This document shows positions 1 through 12,230 of a stretch of DNA of 64,000 nt, piece by piece. Within the stretch, counting starts at the first letter, position 1; the number at the start of each line of letters is the position of its first letter. Source of the DNA: Plutella xylostella (Eukaryota > Arthropoda > Insecta > Lepidoptera > Plutellidae). The stretch spans positions 2,294,001 to 2,358,000 of the forward strand of contig NC_063995.1 in assembly GCF_932276165.1 (NCBI RefSeq), given 5' to 3'. The notes below the pieces were generated by a model. The model ran no database searches. It was given only the letters and a program-made list of their open reading frames with translations, and had not been told where the DNA came from. The position numbers and the translations under genes are program-made.

Positions 1-1159
1 AGCAGAATAATAGCAGAATATCAAACAAATAAATTTATTCGATCGAGATCGGGTTTAGCAATAAGTCCGCCTATTATATTCAGCTTACACAATACACATT
101 GTTGTGGTTGCATGGCGGAATAAATGCTTATTTATATTCCACAAGTCCCTTCTAAATATTCTTAGGATTCTCTATTCCTATTAATTCGTTTGAATTGTTT
201 TCCCGTCTAGCTAAATACTGTTCTATGCCTGAGTTTGTATCGCTACTACAACGGTGAGGTTTGTAAATACATGAAGAAATAATAATATTTAATTATGTAC
301 TAGCTATTATTTAAGGTATAAGGTAGGTACAAATAACCAGGTTTAATCCTAACTAATGAAATTTGGTATACAGGCTTCTTTTTATCCCGGAATTCCCATG
401 GGAAAACTTTTCAAGGTGAAGCGAAGCTTGCGGGAACAGCTAGTAAGATATAAATGTAACGAGGGCCGCCTCCCAGCCCGCTCGACCGAACCTTAGTAGT
501 TTGGATGAAGAAGAAGAAGGAGGTCTAACGACAGAATGCTGTGACGCTCTTTGGGCTCTCCCAACCTGCCTTCTATCACTTAGTTTACTCTGGATCTAAG
601 TAATAATTTAGTAGATTAGATAAATTACTAAAACAACTTCTTAGTCCGAAAATTACGAACAATCCTCCCGAAAAGATACCTCTGTGTAAAATGCAAATAA
701 AACGACTCAATGCATTCATGTGTAAAAAGCGCGACTCACAGTTGACGTCATGAGTCGTCACTCCCGCGGGCACGGCAGTTCACACGGGGCAGGGGGGTAA
801 CTGCAACTTTACGAAACATTAAACAATACAATCCTCCTTATTTGCACCAAAAAACAAAAAAAATATAAAATAAAACTTAAAATAAACACAGCGAAAAAAT
901 GCGGCATTATTGCTAATAGCAATCTCTACCAGACAACCTTTGAATAAACTTTGGATGGATGAGAGAGTTTAAATTTAATAGAATTAGAGCTGTTGCTGCG
1001 AAGTCGGAGTAGCCCTCCAGAGCCGACGGCGGCGCTGAGGACAAACTCCTAATTGCTTCAACCTCATTGTCAAGGTCTCATTTAGGTGAAGCACATTGTA
1101 AAACCGCTATGTTACTAATTACTTTAACGTATTTTTAAGTATATCATAAACCTCACAGC

Positions 1160-1262
1160 AGTGTCACGGTAGTTTAGTCCTTGGGGATATGCACAAAGGT
1201 TCCACTCGAGAGAGCCAGGTGCAGGTACTTACACCCCCACAGAGAATAGAATAAAATAGAAT
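1160..1262 (+). mobile_element. SINE 3' fragment (HaSE-like)
   Basis: The segment TTAGTCCTTGGGGATATGCA...GAGCCAGGTGCAGGTACTTAC with an AGAATAGAATAAAATAGAAT tail is the 3' end of the same family as 9653-9972, in the opposite orientation. Confidence -1.
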
Positions 1263-1426
1263 AATTTAAAGTTTGCAACCAAAGTCTTTGTTTGCAACCT
1301 ATTGCTGATTCTTCAAATCTAATCTGTTATTAACTCTTTTTTCACTTCTTCTTTCTACGTCAAATATGACAATGGTGAAACCTTGGTGAAACCTTTGAAT
1401 GTAAATGGTCGAAGGGTGAAACGTAG

Positions 1427-1472
1427 CGTTTCAGAGCTTCCATACTAAAAAGTATGGAAGCTCTGAAACGCT
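1427..1472. repeat. Perfect 21-bp hairpin
   Basis: GCGTTTCAGAGCTTCCATAC(T) and its reverse complement are separated by only 4 A bases. A tiny palindrome like this could be a MITE remnant or give a small RNA hairpin. No TSD is evident. Confidence -1.
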
Positions 1473-1635
1473 GAAGCGGCAAAAGCCTGCGATGCAATGT
1501 AAGTGTTCAACAACATAAACTATTCAGTGCTTTATCACGATAAAGCTTGTTTCTGAACAAGCTGCTCCGAACGCCTCACACTTCACTTCACTAATTGGCA
1601 GTAAGTAAGTACAAGAAAATAAAATGTTACTTACG

Positions 1636-1784
1636 CCCTTATTCATAGAAAATTTACACGACGTTTTAACAAATAAACTGTTTTGTCCCTCTCCGACAAA
1701 GAACAATTTGTTTTTTGACAGAGAGGGACAAAACAGTTTATTAGTTAAAACGACCTGTAACTTCTGTATGAATAATGGGGTAAG
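1636..1784. mobile_element. MITE with long TIRs (CCCTTATTCATA family)
   Basis: The inverted ends (CCCTTATTCATAGAAAATTT... and reverse complement) match imperfectly over about 70 bp, including a long block around AACTGTTTTGTCCCTCTC. The loop is about 20 bp. It is non-coding. CCCTTATTCATA ends are typical of abundant lepidopteran MITEs. Confidence -1.
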
Positions 1785-2645
1785 AATGTAAATATAGCAA
1801 CTATTTTTCACACAAACATACAGTCGCACACTTTCAGTAAAATGTAGAGTCTGTGTTCTTAAAAAGAATTAATTTGAATACATCTTCTGGGTTGAATGAA
1901 CGACTAATATACTCGACATAAACATAATACAGTATACAGTCCATCGTAGAACATTGCCTCGAACAAATGTATTCCTTGTCCTCGTTGTTATAAAGTGTAT
2001 AATAGAATAAAAATAAATTGTCAACATGCTCTTATAACAAGTGAATTTAGACGACGCAATCTAGGTGCGATGAACTGATTTTCATAAATTATGTACTTTC
2101 TAAGGAACAGAACAATCCATTAAAACCTAATAAGTTTCAGTAAACATACATTCATGAAATTTATTTTAAATGCACACCTTGGTAGAAGGAGGTGGCGACG
2201 ACATAATGTAATCAGTTTTTTACTCATTATTCCAATGATTTCAAAAGGAAGGATACGCCCGTCAGAACGTTTTGTCAAAAGAAAATGACACCCGCGGGCT
2301 GGCCCTAATTCATACAAATTATGACAGATTTATGACATTTTAGGGCCAACGCGACGGTGTTATTTTCTTGAGTGGTAGCGCCTGTCCTTACGCTAGTAAT
2401 ATATAAGTCAATGCATTATTCTTTATCTTGTGTTATTTACTTAATTGTTTCCAATCTCCGCTGGGGAGCAAAGGGTCGAAGTGAAGCGCCGCCACTCTTT
2501 CAGCTCAGAGACATCCACCCAAGTTATCTTTGCGCTTTGGTTCTAGGTTAATCTTATCTCATAAACCATAAACCTGTATAAATATTAAAACTAAGTCTTA
2601 GTTAGTTCAGTACTTAGTAACACTTTTAGTGAGATTTTAATGAAT

Positions 2646-2840
2646 GTACGGTGGCCTGCGCCTAAAAGTATACAGGTGGAGTTTTTAAAATAGCGATCAC
2701 AAGCTCACATGCTGCTCAAGCACATCCACATAAACACCACTGCTACACACATCACACATAACACGTCCCCGGATTTATAACAGATGTAGCTGGTCCCTTC
2801 ATCATCAGGGATCGCTATTTTAAAAACACCGCCTGTACGT
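2646..2840. mobile_element. GTACGGTGGCC MITE, right end truncated
   Basis: It has the same sequence as the complete copy at 15334-15550, including ACATCCACATAAACACCACT and CTTCATCATCAGGGAT. The last 20 bp or so of the right TIR are missing. Confidence -1.
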
Positions 2841-3534
2841 ATAAAAAAAAGTATTTATTTCACACGTTCCCAAGAGCACAATTCGAAAGCGACGATAAAT
2901 CCGTAGCGCGAATTGTTAGCTGTATTGGAAAGTCTAGATTACCCTGAATAGAGCGCCATGGCAGGGAGGGAACTACAACTCAATTAAAACGAAGAAACAA
3001 ATGGATAAAGACACGGATTCCAGCTCCGCTGTAGTTAATTAACGATCTGCAGTCAGTGATACACGAGTTCCGTAATTATTATTGCACGCGCCAGATATTT
3101 TTTAAGATCGTAAGATACCATGGCAGTTATAATTATGAGTTTGACAGACATAGGTAGTACATATGTGTATCTGTATACATGTTTATCAGTCTGTAGTAAC
3201 AGAGGAAAGAAAATGATTTGCTTAAAAAAATGTCTTAAATAAGCTTTTGCTTTCGGCTTAACTGAGGAACAACGAAGCTAAAATTACTTATTCCTCCAAA
3301 TACCTAGTACCAAGTAATAACGAAATGAAAATTAAGGTGGACTGGACCACTAAGATATTTGGACCACTAAGATAATAGAAACCATAAACCAGTCATTGCA
3401 GTCCATAACACAAGGTCGGTAAATTTGACCCTAGAAAATTCACCTTAGGGTGGATACTGTGAGACGTATGTCCGAGAATTTATAAGGAGAGGGTGAGTTC
3501 TCGGTATAACTAAACAAGGTGGCGTATAGAGCCG
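2841..3534. other. No recognisable feature
   Basis: AT-rich intergenic DNA; nothing coding or clearly repetitive was seen on either strand. Confidence -1.
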
Positions 3535-4744
3535 CGATCACAGGATTCGATACTATTTTCGAAACTAAACAAACATACAGGGTGGCCCAAAGAGTGACGT
3601 CCAAAGGAAAAATGTCCCCTTAGGTCAAGGGGTAGCCAAATAACCCCCATGTATGTTCAGCAATGTGCAGTAATTTAGGAGTTATGATTTTTTTAAATAA
3701 TTTGCTAAGAAAATTGACCTTTGTGGATTAATTATTGTTTATTATTTTTTGGATCACTTTTTTTAAATTCTATCGGATTTAAGTCTGGCGGATCGTGGAG
3801 GCCACCTGATTGGACCGTTTTGTCCGATCTACCTGTTGGGATACGTTTCATTCAATGATTACGCACTTGTGCTGCGTAGTGGCATGGTGCACCTTCATTT
3901 TCGAAAACTATGTTGTGTCTTCGAAAATCGAGGTTACTTCCTCCATAACAAGGGAACACTAAAACATTTTAATAAGAATTTTCATTCAAAAATGTAACTT
4001 AAATAAATTTTTTTAGTAAATAATTTTATTTTCCCTTTAATTTGATACATTTTCTAACTTAATTAGTCCTTAGTAATGACCTAACAGGAATCTTTCAACT
4101 TTCTGAAACAATTTACTTATTAGGTAATTTCCACCCAAGTACCTTTGAAGGGTGTTTTCTGCAAATAATACCCCATTAAGCAATAGTTTATTTTTATTTT
4201 TATGTAATTTTGGAACATTGCGGATTTTTTAAAATTAATAAGGGACCATGAGATTATCTTTTTAAATTTTTAATTTCAATTTGAAAATTCAGAGCCGACT
4301 AGCTGGATCGTAAAATTCGAACTTTCGATAAAAAAATAACTAACTTACATTACAGCTAGGAAGCTGAAACTTTTAGGGTTAAAAGAAAAATTTAAGAGGT
4401 CACAAAAAGAAAAAGAATTTTAAAAAATTGATCCATACAATAATAAACAATAATTAATCCACTGAGGTAAATTTTCTTAGAAAATTATTTAAAAAAATCA
4501 TAACTCCTAATCTACTGAAAATTGCTGAACATACATGGGGGTTATTTGGCTACCCCTTGACCTAAAGAATCTACATTTTTCTTTTGGACGTCACTCTTTG
4601 GGCTACCCTGTATATTATGGAAAGAACAAATGTCACTTTTGGAACTAACAAATTTGCCTTACATTTTGACAATGACAGTTGACGATACTGTTATTTTTCC
4701 ATATGTTTGTGTAGTTTCGAAAATAGTATCGAATCCTGTGATCG
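3535..4744. mobile_element. TIR element (CGATCACAGG ends) containing a nested element
   Basis: Left end 3535-3577 and right end 4699-4744 are inverted copies over about 43 bp, beginning CGATCACAGGATTCGATACT. They are separated by the complete 3578-4610 element. Removing that element restores a short MITE. No clear TSD for the outer element was seen. Confidence -1.
3578..4610. mobile_element. Tc1/mariner-like deletion derivative with ~190-bp TIRs
   Basis: The ends CAGGGTGGCCCAAAGAGTGA and (reverse complement) CAGGGTAGCCCAAAGAGTGA continue as an inverted repeat for about 190 bp. It is flanked by TA. On the minus strand, about 3760-3860, a decayed frame reads IGQNGPIRWPPRSA, resembling the WPPRSPDL motif near the last catalytic residue of mariner-type DDE transposases. 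The rest of the transposase is gone. Confidence -1.
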
Positions 4745-4873
4745 TGGCACAGTAGACGGCGAGTTGAGAGCAAAAGAGCTGAGTTGCTTAAAAGCCAGGA
4801 CAGTTTCTGACGACAGGACGGTGTGGCGCACTCTTGTGAAGGCCCTCAGTAATATTACGGTACTATATGATTA

Positions 4874-4949
4874 TACAGGATGTTGCAAAAAGGGTATACT
4901 AAGCCGAAACCTACGTGTGCACTGTGCAGCATGGTATAACCACCCTGTA
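4874..4949. mobile_element. Small MITE (TGTTGCAAAAAGGGTATACT family)
   Basis: It starts ACAGGATGTTGCAAAAAGGG and ends CACCCTGTA. It is a relative of 42021-42112 with a shorter right TIR and has no coding function. Confidence -1.
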
Positions 4950-5969
4950 TAAACAACAGCAACCTTTTAAGCTAGTACCAGCATTATCAGTTTACCCATA
5001 CAGCCTTTTATTGGTTTATCTTAAATGCCAATATTTTTATCAAAAAATATATCCTTTATTTGTTATCTTTACTTACTTTATCTTAATCCTTCCTTAATGG
5101 TTTGATAAATAATTTTCCACTCCCTAGCTAGAATATTCGTTATCATGAATGTTTAAGTGAATCCTGAATCGATAAAAGAAAACAGTATTCAATTTCACTA
5201 ATTTACCCGAAAAAATAATAATAGTAAAACGTTTTATTGAAAATATGCTACGAGCTACGACGCTACGAAAAGCGTAGCACTGCTACGACGGAGACTACGA
5301 AATTCGTAGCCCTTCTCTAGTTAAAATATAAATTTTTAATCGTCTTTAATAAAAGGACGACGGAATTAATCCGTGTGTATGTTTTACAATTACTATAATA
5401 AAATAAAATAATATTATCAAAAACTTAGTAGATATGATCTTTATTAACATTGATTAATGATTAATAGATAGGTATACATCATAATATTATACTTAATAAT
5501 TTATGTTTACCAAATATTTTTTTTAATATTTTTATCTTTATTTTTATTAGTTGTGAAATACTTCTACAAGTTGTCTTCATCACCGGACGCCGGGAAGACT
5601 TGGTTTCCTGCGCAGAAACTTTTAGCGCAAAGTATCTAGTTTTCAAACTGAAGAAATGAGCGTTTTAAAATAAAATCATTTGATAATCAGATACATACTC
5701 AGGCCCTCGTTGTTCTATGCTCAGATACAACAATAAATACATAGAATAACGCGGACTCGATGCAATAAATACGAATCATCAATAAGAAAAACTCAGGTTT
5801 AAAATAAAAACTTGGCTGGAAAAAAATTACGTGTAGCTGTATTATACAGTAGATAGCCTGTATAATTATGTTATCGTGCAGTAAATATTTCACAAAATTA
5901 TTGATCAAGTCTTCAGTAACGAGTCTGTTTACAAAGTTCGTTGCTCGTATCGCTCGCTGTTACCCGCTG
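4950..5969. other. No recognisable gene
   Basis: AT-rich DNA with a small GCTACGA-repeat patch (5245-5310). Short frames only, none resembling a protein. Confidence -1.
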
Positions 5970-6551
5970 CACCCCGATTCGGAAAAAACAGAGCTAACGT
6001 ATAGAATCGAGTGCGAGTGTTTTAACTCGCATTCTATTCGAAAGTGCTGTCAACTTGACTAAACTTAAGCACTTTTTACCTATCGAATAGAATGACCTAC
6101 GGAATGATAACTGCCATCTTTCGCAAATCTATTCACCGCAATGACAAAGGAATAAAGAGAGGACATGGCATATCCACGAAAAAAATGCGCTTACCTAAAC
6201 TTTGGTTTCAATTAAAATGGCGGCGGTTTCCTTGAAAAATGTAAACAAACAAATTGTTTGACAGCTGAAGTACCTTGTGTTTGGATGTCAATCAACATGG
6301 CGACCGGTCGCAATGTTGTAATTTTAGGCAAAGACAAAACTACTGTTGTCCTTTTTTACGTACGATAACACTAATAAGTTAAAAAGAGACGACGATATAT
6401 TTTTAAATACCGATTTTTATGCCAGGTCCTCTCTTTATTCTTTTGTCATTGATTCACCGCCATTTTGTTGTTGACAGGTTGACAGCACTTTCGAATAGAA
6501 CACTCGCACTTGATTCTATACATTAAGCTCTGTTTTTTCCGGATCGGGGTG
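5970..6551. mobile_element. MITE with ~90-bp TIRs containing a nested element
   Basis: The ends CACCCCGATTCGGAAAAAAC (5970) and CACCCCGATCCGGAAAAAAC (reverse complement, ending 6551) continue as inverted repeats for about 90 bp (GTGCGAGTGTT, ATTCGAAAGTGCTGTCAAC). The inner element at 6140-6451 splits it. Confidence -1.
6140..6451. mobile_element. MULE-like MITE with 9-bp TSD
   Basis: The TIRs AATGACAAAGGAATAAAGAG and AATGACAAAAGAATAAAGAG (then AGGAC..TGGCAT) match over about 30 bp. The TSD ATTCACCGC is at 6131-6139 and 6452-6460. Nine-base duplications are typical of Mutator-like elements. There is no transposase. Confidence -1.
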
Positions 6552-7298
6552 AAACTGAAACCGCCAGCAACCTATCATTTGCAACAGTTTGTTGCCAAAT
6601 ATAATAGTTAGTTCTGAGACGGAACCACCGCGCCCCGCCGTCTTATACGAACCCAAACTTCGCCAATTATGTTATAGTTCTGGCGCTGTATTCCTACTAA
6701 CTCGGCAATAGTAAAACCATGTAAAACGAATTAATTAAACCAGAATCTAAACAAAAATTTACATAATATAATTATAAATCACTGGCTGCATTAAAAAAAT
6801 TCTGATTGCATAAATTCCCACGGGAAAACTTACCTAGGTAGGTTTCCCGTAATAATAATATTAATCTTCAAGAAAATCCCGTTTCACAGAAACGGTCATT
6901 ATTCTGAGAGCTATTTAAAACTGTACCTTATAACTGGGCCACATAATGGCTTAATGGGTTTCTCCATCTAGGACGAGCCAGTGTTTTTATCGAGTAATGC
7001 TGTTAGCCGTAATAGAACCTCCGTGAGAGCCTTTAAGATCTCATAACCGCTCCAGTAATTGCCAACTGCAGCTCAGGAAAACTTTAGCACTGAACTTAGA
7101 GTAGGAAAATAATTGGCCATTAAAAAGTAATGTCTTCATTTAAAAATTATTGGCAGCTCTTCTTTCAAACAATAATTACAAGCATAAAATAATATAGAAG
7201 TATGTTTATAAATATTTAATGGTGTTAATAAAGATTCAATTATGATATTTTACAAATGATTGTTATTAAAAATCTATCCTTTGTTTTTGTTGAGATTA

Positions 7299-7584
7299 AA
7301 AATTAAAAAACCGACTTCAAAAAACCACTAAAATGTAAGAAATAATTTAAGGTTTACACAAATTCTACTCGTATGAGACAGTACAAAATATACCTAAGCA
7401 GGAACTGTTCTTTTTTGATGTTGGTGCGGTGACAAAGTAATCTGAAGAAATATGGCACCAACTTCAAAAAAGAACAGTTCCTGCTTAGGTATATTTTGTA
7501 CTGTCTCATACGAGTAGAATTTGTGTAAACCTTAAATTATTTCTTACATTTTAGTGGTTTTTTGAAGTCGGTTTTTTAATTTTT
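7299..7584. repeat. Near-perfect inverted repeat, ~127-bp arms with 27-bp loop
   Basis: The left arm 7301-7427 and right arm 7455-7582 are reverse complements with a single mismatch in the part I compared by eye. They begin TTAAAAAACCGACTTCAAAA. The loop is 7428-7454. A transcript would fold into a long double-stranded stem. The outer CCGACTTCAAAA ends match the repeat end at about 8065-8085. Confidence -1.
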
Positions 7585-8090
7585 TAAATTATTATTTTAT
7601 TTTATAGTTTTTAGTTTATTTGTAATAATTTTCAATCAAAAGTAAGGTGCAAATGATACCAAAAAGTCCTACTAATCAATACGAATCATTCAAGCCTAAA
7701 CACGAAGTAGTTGCTATATACCGTTGAGGAGTTCCCCTGACTGCCTTCCGTTTCCATCATCAGATCAGCTCAAGGTCACCATCATATTTTTTTGTTATAA
7801 GAACTATATTTACGTTCTTAATTTCATTAGAATCGGTTAATATGTGCCCAAAATGGAAATTCATACCCTGTTTTTACCCCTTTACCCACCCTTGGGGGTG
7901 AGATAAAATTCTGAAAAAAAAATGGGACCACCTGGGAGCTCAACCCAATACAACAAAAAAAGAATTTTTCAAAATCGGTTCATAAACGGCGGAGTAATCG
8001 GTGAACATACATAAAAAAAAATAAAAAAAAATAAAAAAGATCCCGACGAATTGAGAACCTCCTCCTTTTTTTGAAGTCGGTTAAAAATAT
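7585..8090. mobile_element. Interspersed repeat ending TTTTGAAGTCGGTTA
   Basis: It includes the common lepidopteran tail TCCCGACGAATTGAGAACCT followed by TTTTTTTGAAGTCGGTTAAA at 8040-8087. Together with 7299-7584, the whole 7305-8087 block may be one element with TTAACCGACTTCAAAA ends that carries a fold-back. Confidence -1.
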
Positions 8091-9400
8091 TTAATTACTT
8101 AAAATTCTGAGTGAAGTAACGTTAAACCATGCCGAGAAATCCTTTACTTAGCTTTAAATGCCGCGTAGATATTATTGGTCATTCACAATAAATAACTCGG
8201 ATATTCTAAATTTCCATATTCGCAATCTGCACTGATTAATAATATTAAAATGTACCGTCAATATTCTGCCATTCCGAGCAAGCTAACCTTATTTACCCGC
8301 ATTGCCAAACTAAAAGCGTGAATAGCATTGTGACCAGGCAAATTGTTCCATTAAAATACATAAGACAGGTAAAAGTCTAAACAATGAGGTTTTCTTTTAG
8401 AGAAAGATCACACAAAGCTTTGTAAAACTTACCGTGGGCGGTAAAACTTGGCCAGGGCGGTAAAACTCCCAGATGAGCTATCAAAGTATGACGCTGCTAA
8501 CGGAACTTTGCCGACTCTCTCTCTTTGATTTTATAAAGCGGGAAATTCGCTATTTATTTTCAGTTGGGTGCGATTCTAGTCTGTAGGTTTAATTTTTTTA
8601 CACAACTTTTGTTGGCATTCTCAATACTGTAAATATGATTTTATATTTGCAGCAACATGATAAGCTCCGTTATTTACATACTAATTCAACGTATTGATAG
8701 ATTAATTGTTCAGTTATTTTAACATAATATACGAGTTACATGGAAGGTTACAGGTTACATGGAAGTTTAACATTAGATAAACACACGACATTAATATAAC
8801 AGACAGAAATAAATGTATTTTTTTAAATATAGATAAGCAACATGACTGTGTATTTATGAAGTAGGTACGCAAAAGGGTTCTGACTCAGCATAATGTTATG
8901 ATTATTATTAAATAATCACAGGCCGCTATATTGCCGTTCTATAGGTGGAACATATATAAATTGATTGAATCAATAAAATAATTGTCTCATTTCGATTTTG
9001 TTATACTTACACAATTTTTACTGAAATCTGTGAGTTTACCAGGTGAACGGAAGGTCGTTTGAAAGCTGTCGTTATTATGTTTCGTTTTTATTTCTTCTCC
9101 GCTGATACTCAGTTGGAACCCGAGCCGACTGCGTCCGGTATTTCATTGAAATTGCCACTTCAAAGGAGAGGGAACATTTCTCTCATATTGCCTTTTTTAG
9201 TTAGCTAAAGAGGCGTTGAAAGGGTAAATACCATTGAGTTGTACGTGGAATGGTATGCTTTATAAATATTAAAAGACACCACCCAGGAAATATTAAAACA
9301 AGCTTTAAGAAATTCTCGATTTCACTTTCTATGTTTAAATATAATAGATACTTGTTTAAGTATCTATTATATTTCATCTGTAAGGGTGTTAGTATCTGCA
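8091..9400. other. No recognisable gene
   Basis: AT-rich intergenic DNA. A short GGGCGGTAAAACT repeat pair lies near 8430-8470. No supported feature. Confidence -1.
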
Positions 9401-9645
9401 CCTGGCTCCGAATGTAACGTTTGTGTATGTGTATAAGCTCGGACTATAACACGCCACCCATCCACTGCGGGTTGGTAGGTTCACACATCTATAAGCTAAG
9501 TAAAAAGCATCTTTCCTTCACCGTAAGGTACGTATAATTTGTACATTCTTATTTGTAAAGAATTCATTGGTACATGCAATTTGAACTCACGGCCTCTCGA
9601 ATTAAAGATGAGTCTTATCCATTACACCGCCCCGGCTCACTTTAA
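9401..9645 (-). mobile_element. Old tRNA-derived SINE copy
   Basis: On the minus strand a tRNA-like head (GAGCCGGGGCGGTGTAATGG, then a degenerate B box GAGTTCAAATTG) leads into a body with AACCCGCAGTGGATG and a GAGCCAGGTGCAGATAC 3' end. It is a degenerate relative of the adjacent 9653-9972 copy. Confidence -1.
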
Positions 9646-9652
9646 GTAGCTA

Positions 9653-9972
9653 TTATATTCTATTCTATTCTGTGTGGCGGTGTAAGTACCTGCACCTGGC
9701 TCTCTGCATATCCCCAAGGTCTAAACTCCCTTCCTAAGCTTGGACCATTTCCCACCACGCTGGTCCACTGCGGGTTGGTGGGTTCACATATCTAGATGTG
9801 CTAAATCTAGATATGCAGGTTTCCTCACGATGTTTTGCTTCACCGTAAGAGCGATGGTATACATTGTACTTAAGTTAAAAGAACTCATTAGTACATGTCA
9901 GCGCCGGGATTCGAACCCGCATCTCTTGCGTGAGAAGCAGGCGCTTTCCCAACTGAGCTTTCGACAACTATT
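9653..9972 (-). mobile_element. tRNA-derived SINE, full length (HaSE-like)
   Basis: On the minus strand the head GCTCAGTTGGGAAAGCGCCT and B box GGTTCGAATCC begin near 9965. The body includes AACCCGCAGTGGACC and GGGGATATGCAGAGAGCCAG, and the tail is (AGAAT)n at 9653-9672. The A and B boxes look usable by RNA polymerase III. It is not a true tRNA, as the acceptor ends do not pair. Confidence -1.
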
Positions 9973-10351
9973 TCCTTAGCTCAAAGTATTCGCATGATCG
10001 CTATATGGGAATGGCATAACTTCAATGAAGGCATGTCACTACAAATACACAAGTGGCAGGGGGTGCGTACCACAAGGCAGGCGCGGATCCAGGCCTCAAA
10101 ATAGGTGATGGGCAAGTCAAAAAAGATGGTTTTGCCTCGCCTTGAGGTACTTACTCGTAGAAGATTATTTTGTATGTTGGTAGTTATCATATTATGCTCA
10201 ATGCAATTTTTCCTTCTCAAAACCCCCTGGATCAAATTATCTGAATTGTTAAATAATTCAATGGGAAAAAAAATGGTTATGAATATTTTACCGACCAAAG
10301 TGTGTGTTACGGCAAAAGTTACTACTATTCAACGTATACAACTATACTGGG

Positions 10352-10432
10352 CCTTGGACCACTTGTGCCTTGGACCACTTGTGCCTTGGACCACTTGTGC
10401 CTTGGACCACTTGGGCCTTGGACCACTTTGGC
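10352..10432 (+). repeat. Minisatellite, 16-bp unit x5
   Basis: GCCTTGGACCACTTGT is repeated five times with small changes inside hAT copy 1. It is absent from copy 2, where the matching region was disrupted by insertions. Confidence -1.
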
Positions 10433-11717
10433 CCAAGGACCCATATATGTATTATGAAGGCAAACATTTAAAAGGTTCAATGAATATTTCTTAATCTTTC
10501 ACGACAAAACTAATACCCTGAACTTAAATTCAGGCTACTTTTTATTGGGGAATTCGCAGAGAGATATGTTTTTAAGGCGAAGGGTAGCATAAGTGAGAAT
10601 AGTATAGACAAGTGCTAACTTAAGACAAGTGCATTATATTATCTAAATTACAATCAAATCATTGCGGTATCGTTGCATTTTTTATAATTAGGTATGTTGT
10701 TTGGGATCCTTCACATAGTAGGTAGGTATAATTCAAATTTTGCGTAGCTTTCTTATCAGAGCCTTCCTGCTCTGGCTATTTTAGATAAAACAAAAAAAGA
10801 TTTTTAATTGCTGGTTTTTCAGCCATAACTAAACTGACCATTTTTTTATAGAACTCAAAACGGGACGTCCATAGGATCATAGGTATATGTATACCTATGT
10901 ATTATTATAAATCTAATATACATATAGGTACCAATTTTCCTAGTGGGAAGGTTACAATAAAAATAAACAGATCTTTTAAACCTTATTTAACTATTTTGTG
11001 AACACAAAAATTTTTTTTTTGTATTATAAATAGTTATGAAAAATAAGAAGCAATCACCAGATTCATTAAAGCACCATTTATATGACAGTAATTATTAAAT
11101 TGTATTTTTGTAACATATTGTATTTTTTGTCGTATTTATATTTCTGGGAGGAACAAATTTGCTTTAATAAAGATGGTGATGATTTTAAATAAGAGTGAAA
11201 TTCTTGACACGTTTTGTTTATATTAACCTATTATCGTTATCAACATCGCCTTCAGAACTAAAACCTGCAAGTGTTTTTTTTTCAGACGGCCCCCATTTAT
11301 CCACTAACGAAAATATTCTCTCTACAGGAGCATTTGTACCAGGTAGACAAAATATAATCAATTAAAATACAAATATTTTCATTTTGATTGAATTTTTGTT
11401 TGAATACTTCCACCCTAAGCTTCCACCCAACGAGTTTCTGTCTGAACTTTTAAATTATTCCAGTCCAAAATTCGTCAAATACTTCCCTATCTTTAGTACT
11501 GTCAAAATACTGAAAACGGGACTATTTTGAGTGCCTGATCATTATTTGGAGACAACGGGACTTGTGGTCGAATAAAGGGACAGTCCCGTTCAAAACGGGA
11601 CGTCTGGTCACTTTAGCCATATAACTCAACGCGCGATCATTTAAAAAAACCAAAATTGGAATTCTAATATTATGTGAAGGATCCTATACCTATCAATGGT
11701 TAATTACACCTACAACT

Positions 11718-12230
11718 ATGAAGGGAGGTTTAGGGAAGCTTCGTCACATATTCTAATCGGCCATTCCTCAGAGCCTGAACACAAAAGTCTTCAACCAGTG
11801 CGTCCTGCCGGTGATGGCGAATAGTGCAGAGACGTCGACACTGACGGTAGGACTGGTCCATCGATTTAAAGTCGCTCAGCGTGCTATGGATAGAGCTATG
11901 CTTGGGGTTTCTCTGATGGATCGTATCAGAAATGAGTTTATCCGTCAGAGGACTAAGGTTACCGACATCACTGTCAAAATATGCAAGCTGAAGTGGCAGT
12001 GGGCTGGTCATATCTGCGAAAGAACCGATAACCGTTGGGGTAGACGAGTTCTCGAGTGGAGACCACGAACAGGTAAACGCAGCGTGGGACGCCCTCCTGC
12101 CCGCTGGACTGACGACCTTAGGCGGGTAGCCAAGTAGTGGTTGGATGAGGAAGGCCGAGGACCGAGTGTTGTAACGCTCCTTGGGAGAGGCCTTTATCCA
12201 GCAGTGGATGATTATTGGCTGATGATGATA
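11718..12230 (+). mobile_element. RTE-type LINE 3' fragment
   Basis: Bases 11811-12137 read as the C-terminal region of RTE-clade reverse-transcriptase proteins (AQRAMDRAMLGVSLMDRIRN, KLKWQWAGHICERTDNRWGR, VGRPPARWTDDLRRVA). It is followed by a TGGATGATTATTGGCTGATG tail. It is 5'-truncated with a slipped frame at its start. Inserted in hAT copy 1. Confidence -1.

Larger units (their letters stand above)
1..1635. other. Repeat-rich DNA without recognisable genes
   Basis: It contains a SINE-like tail (about 350-450), a degenerate RTE-like fragment (about 460-575) and a SINE 3' end with (GAATA)n tail (about 1160-1262). A 21-bp perfect hairpin lies at 1427-1472. The remaining sequence is AT-rich. 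Confidence -1.

Noticed and set aside
7301..8090. CRISPR-like or bacterial repeat array
   Set aside because: The repeats are inverted, not direct with spacers; the context is clearly an insect genome.
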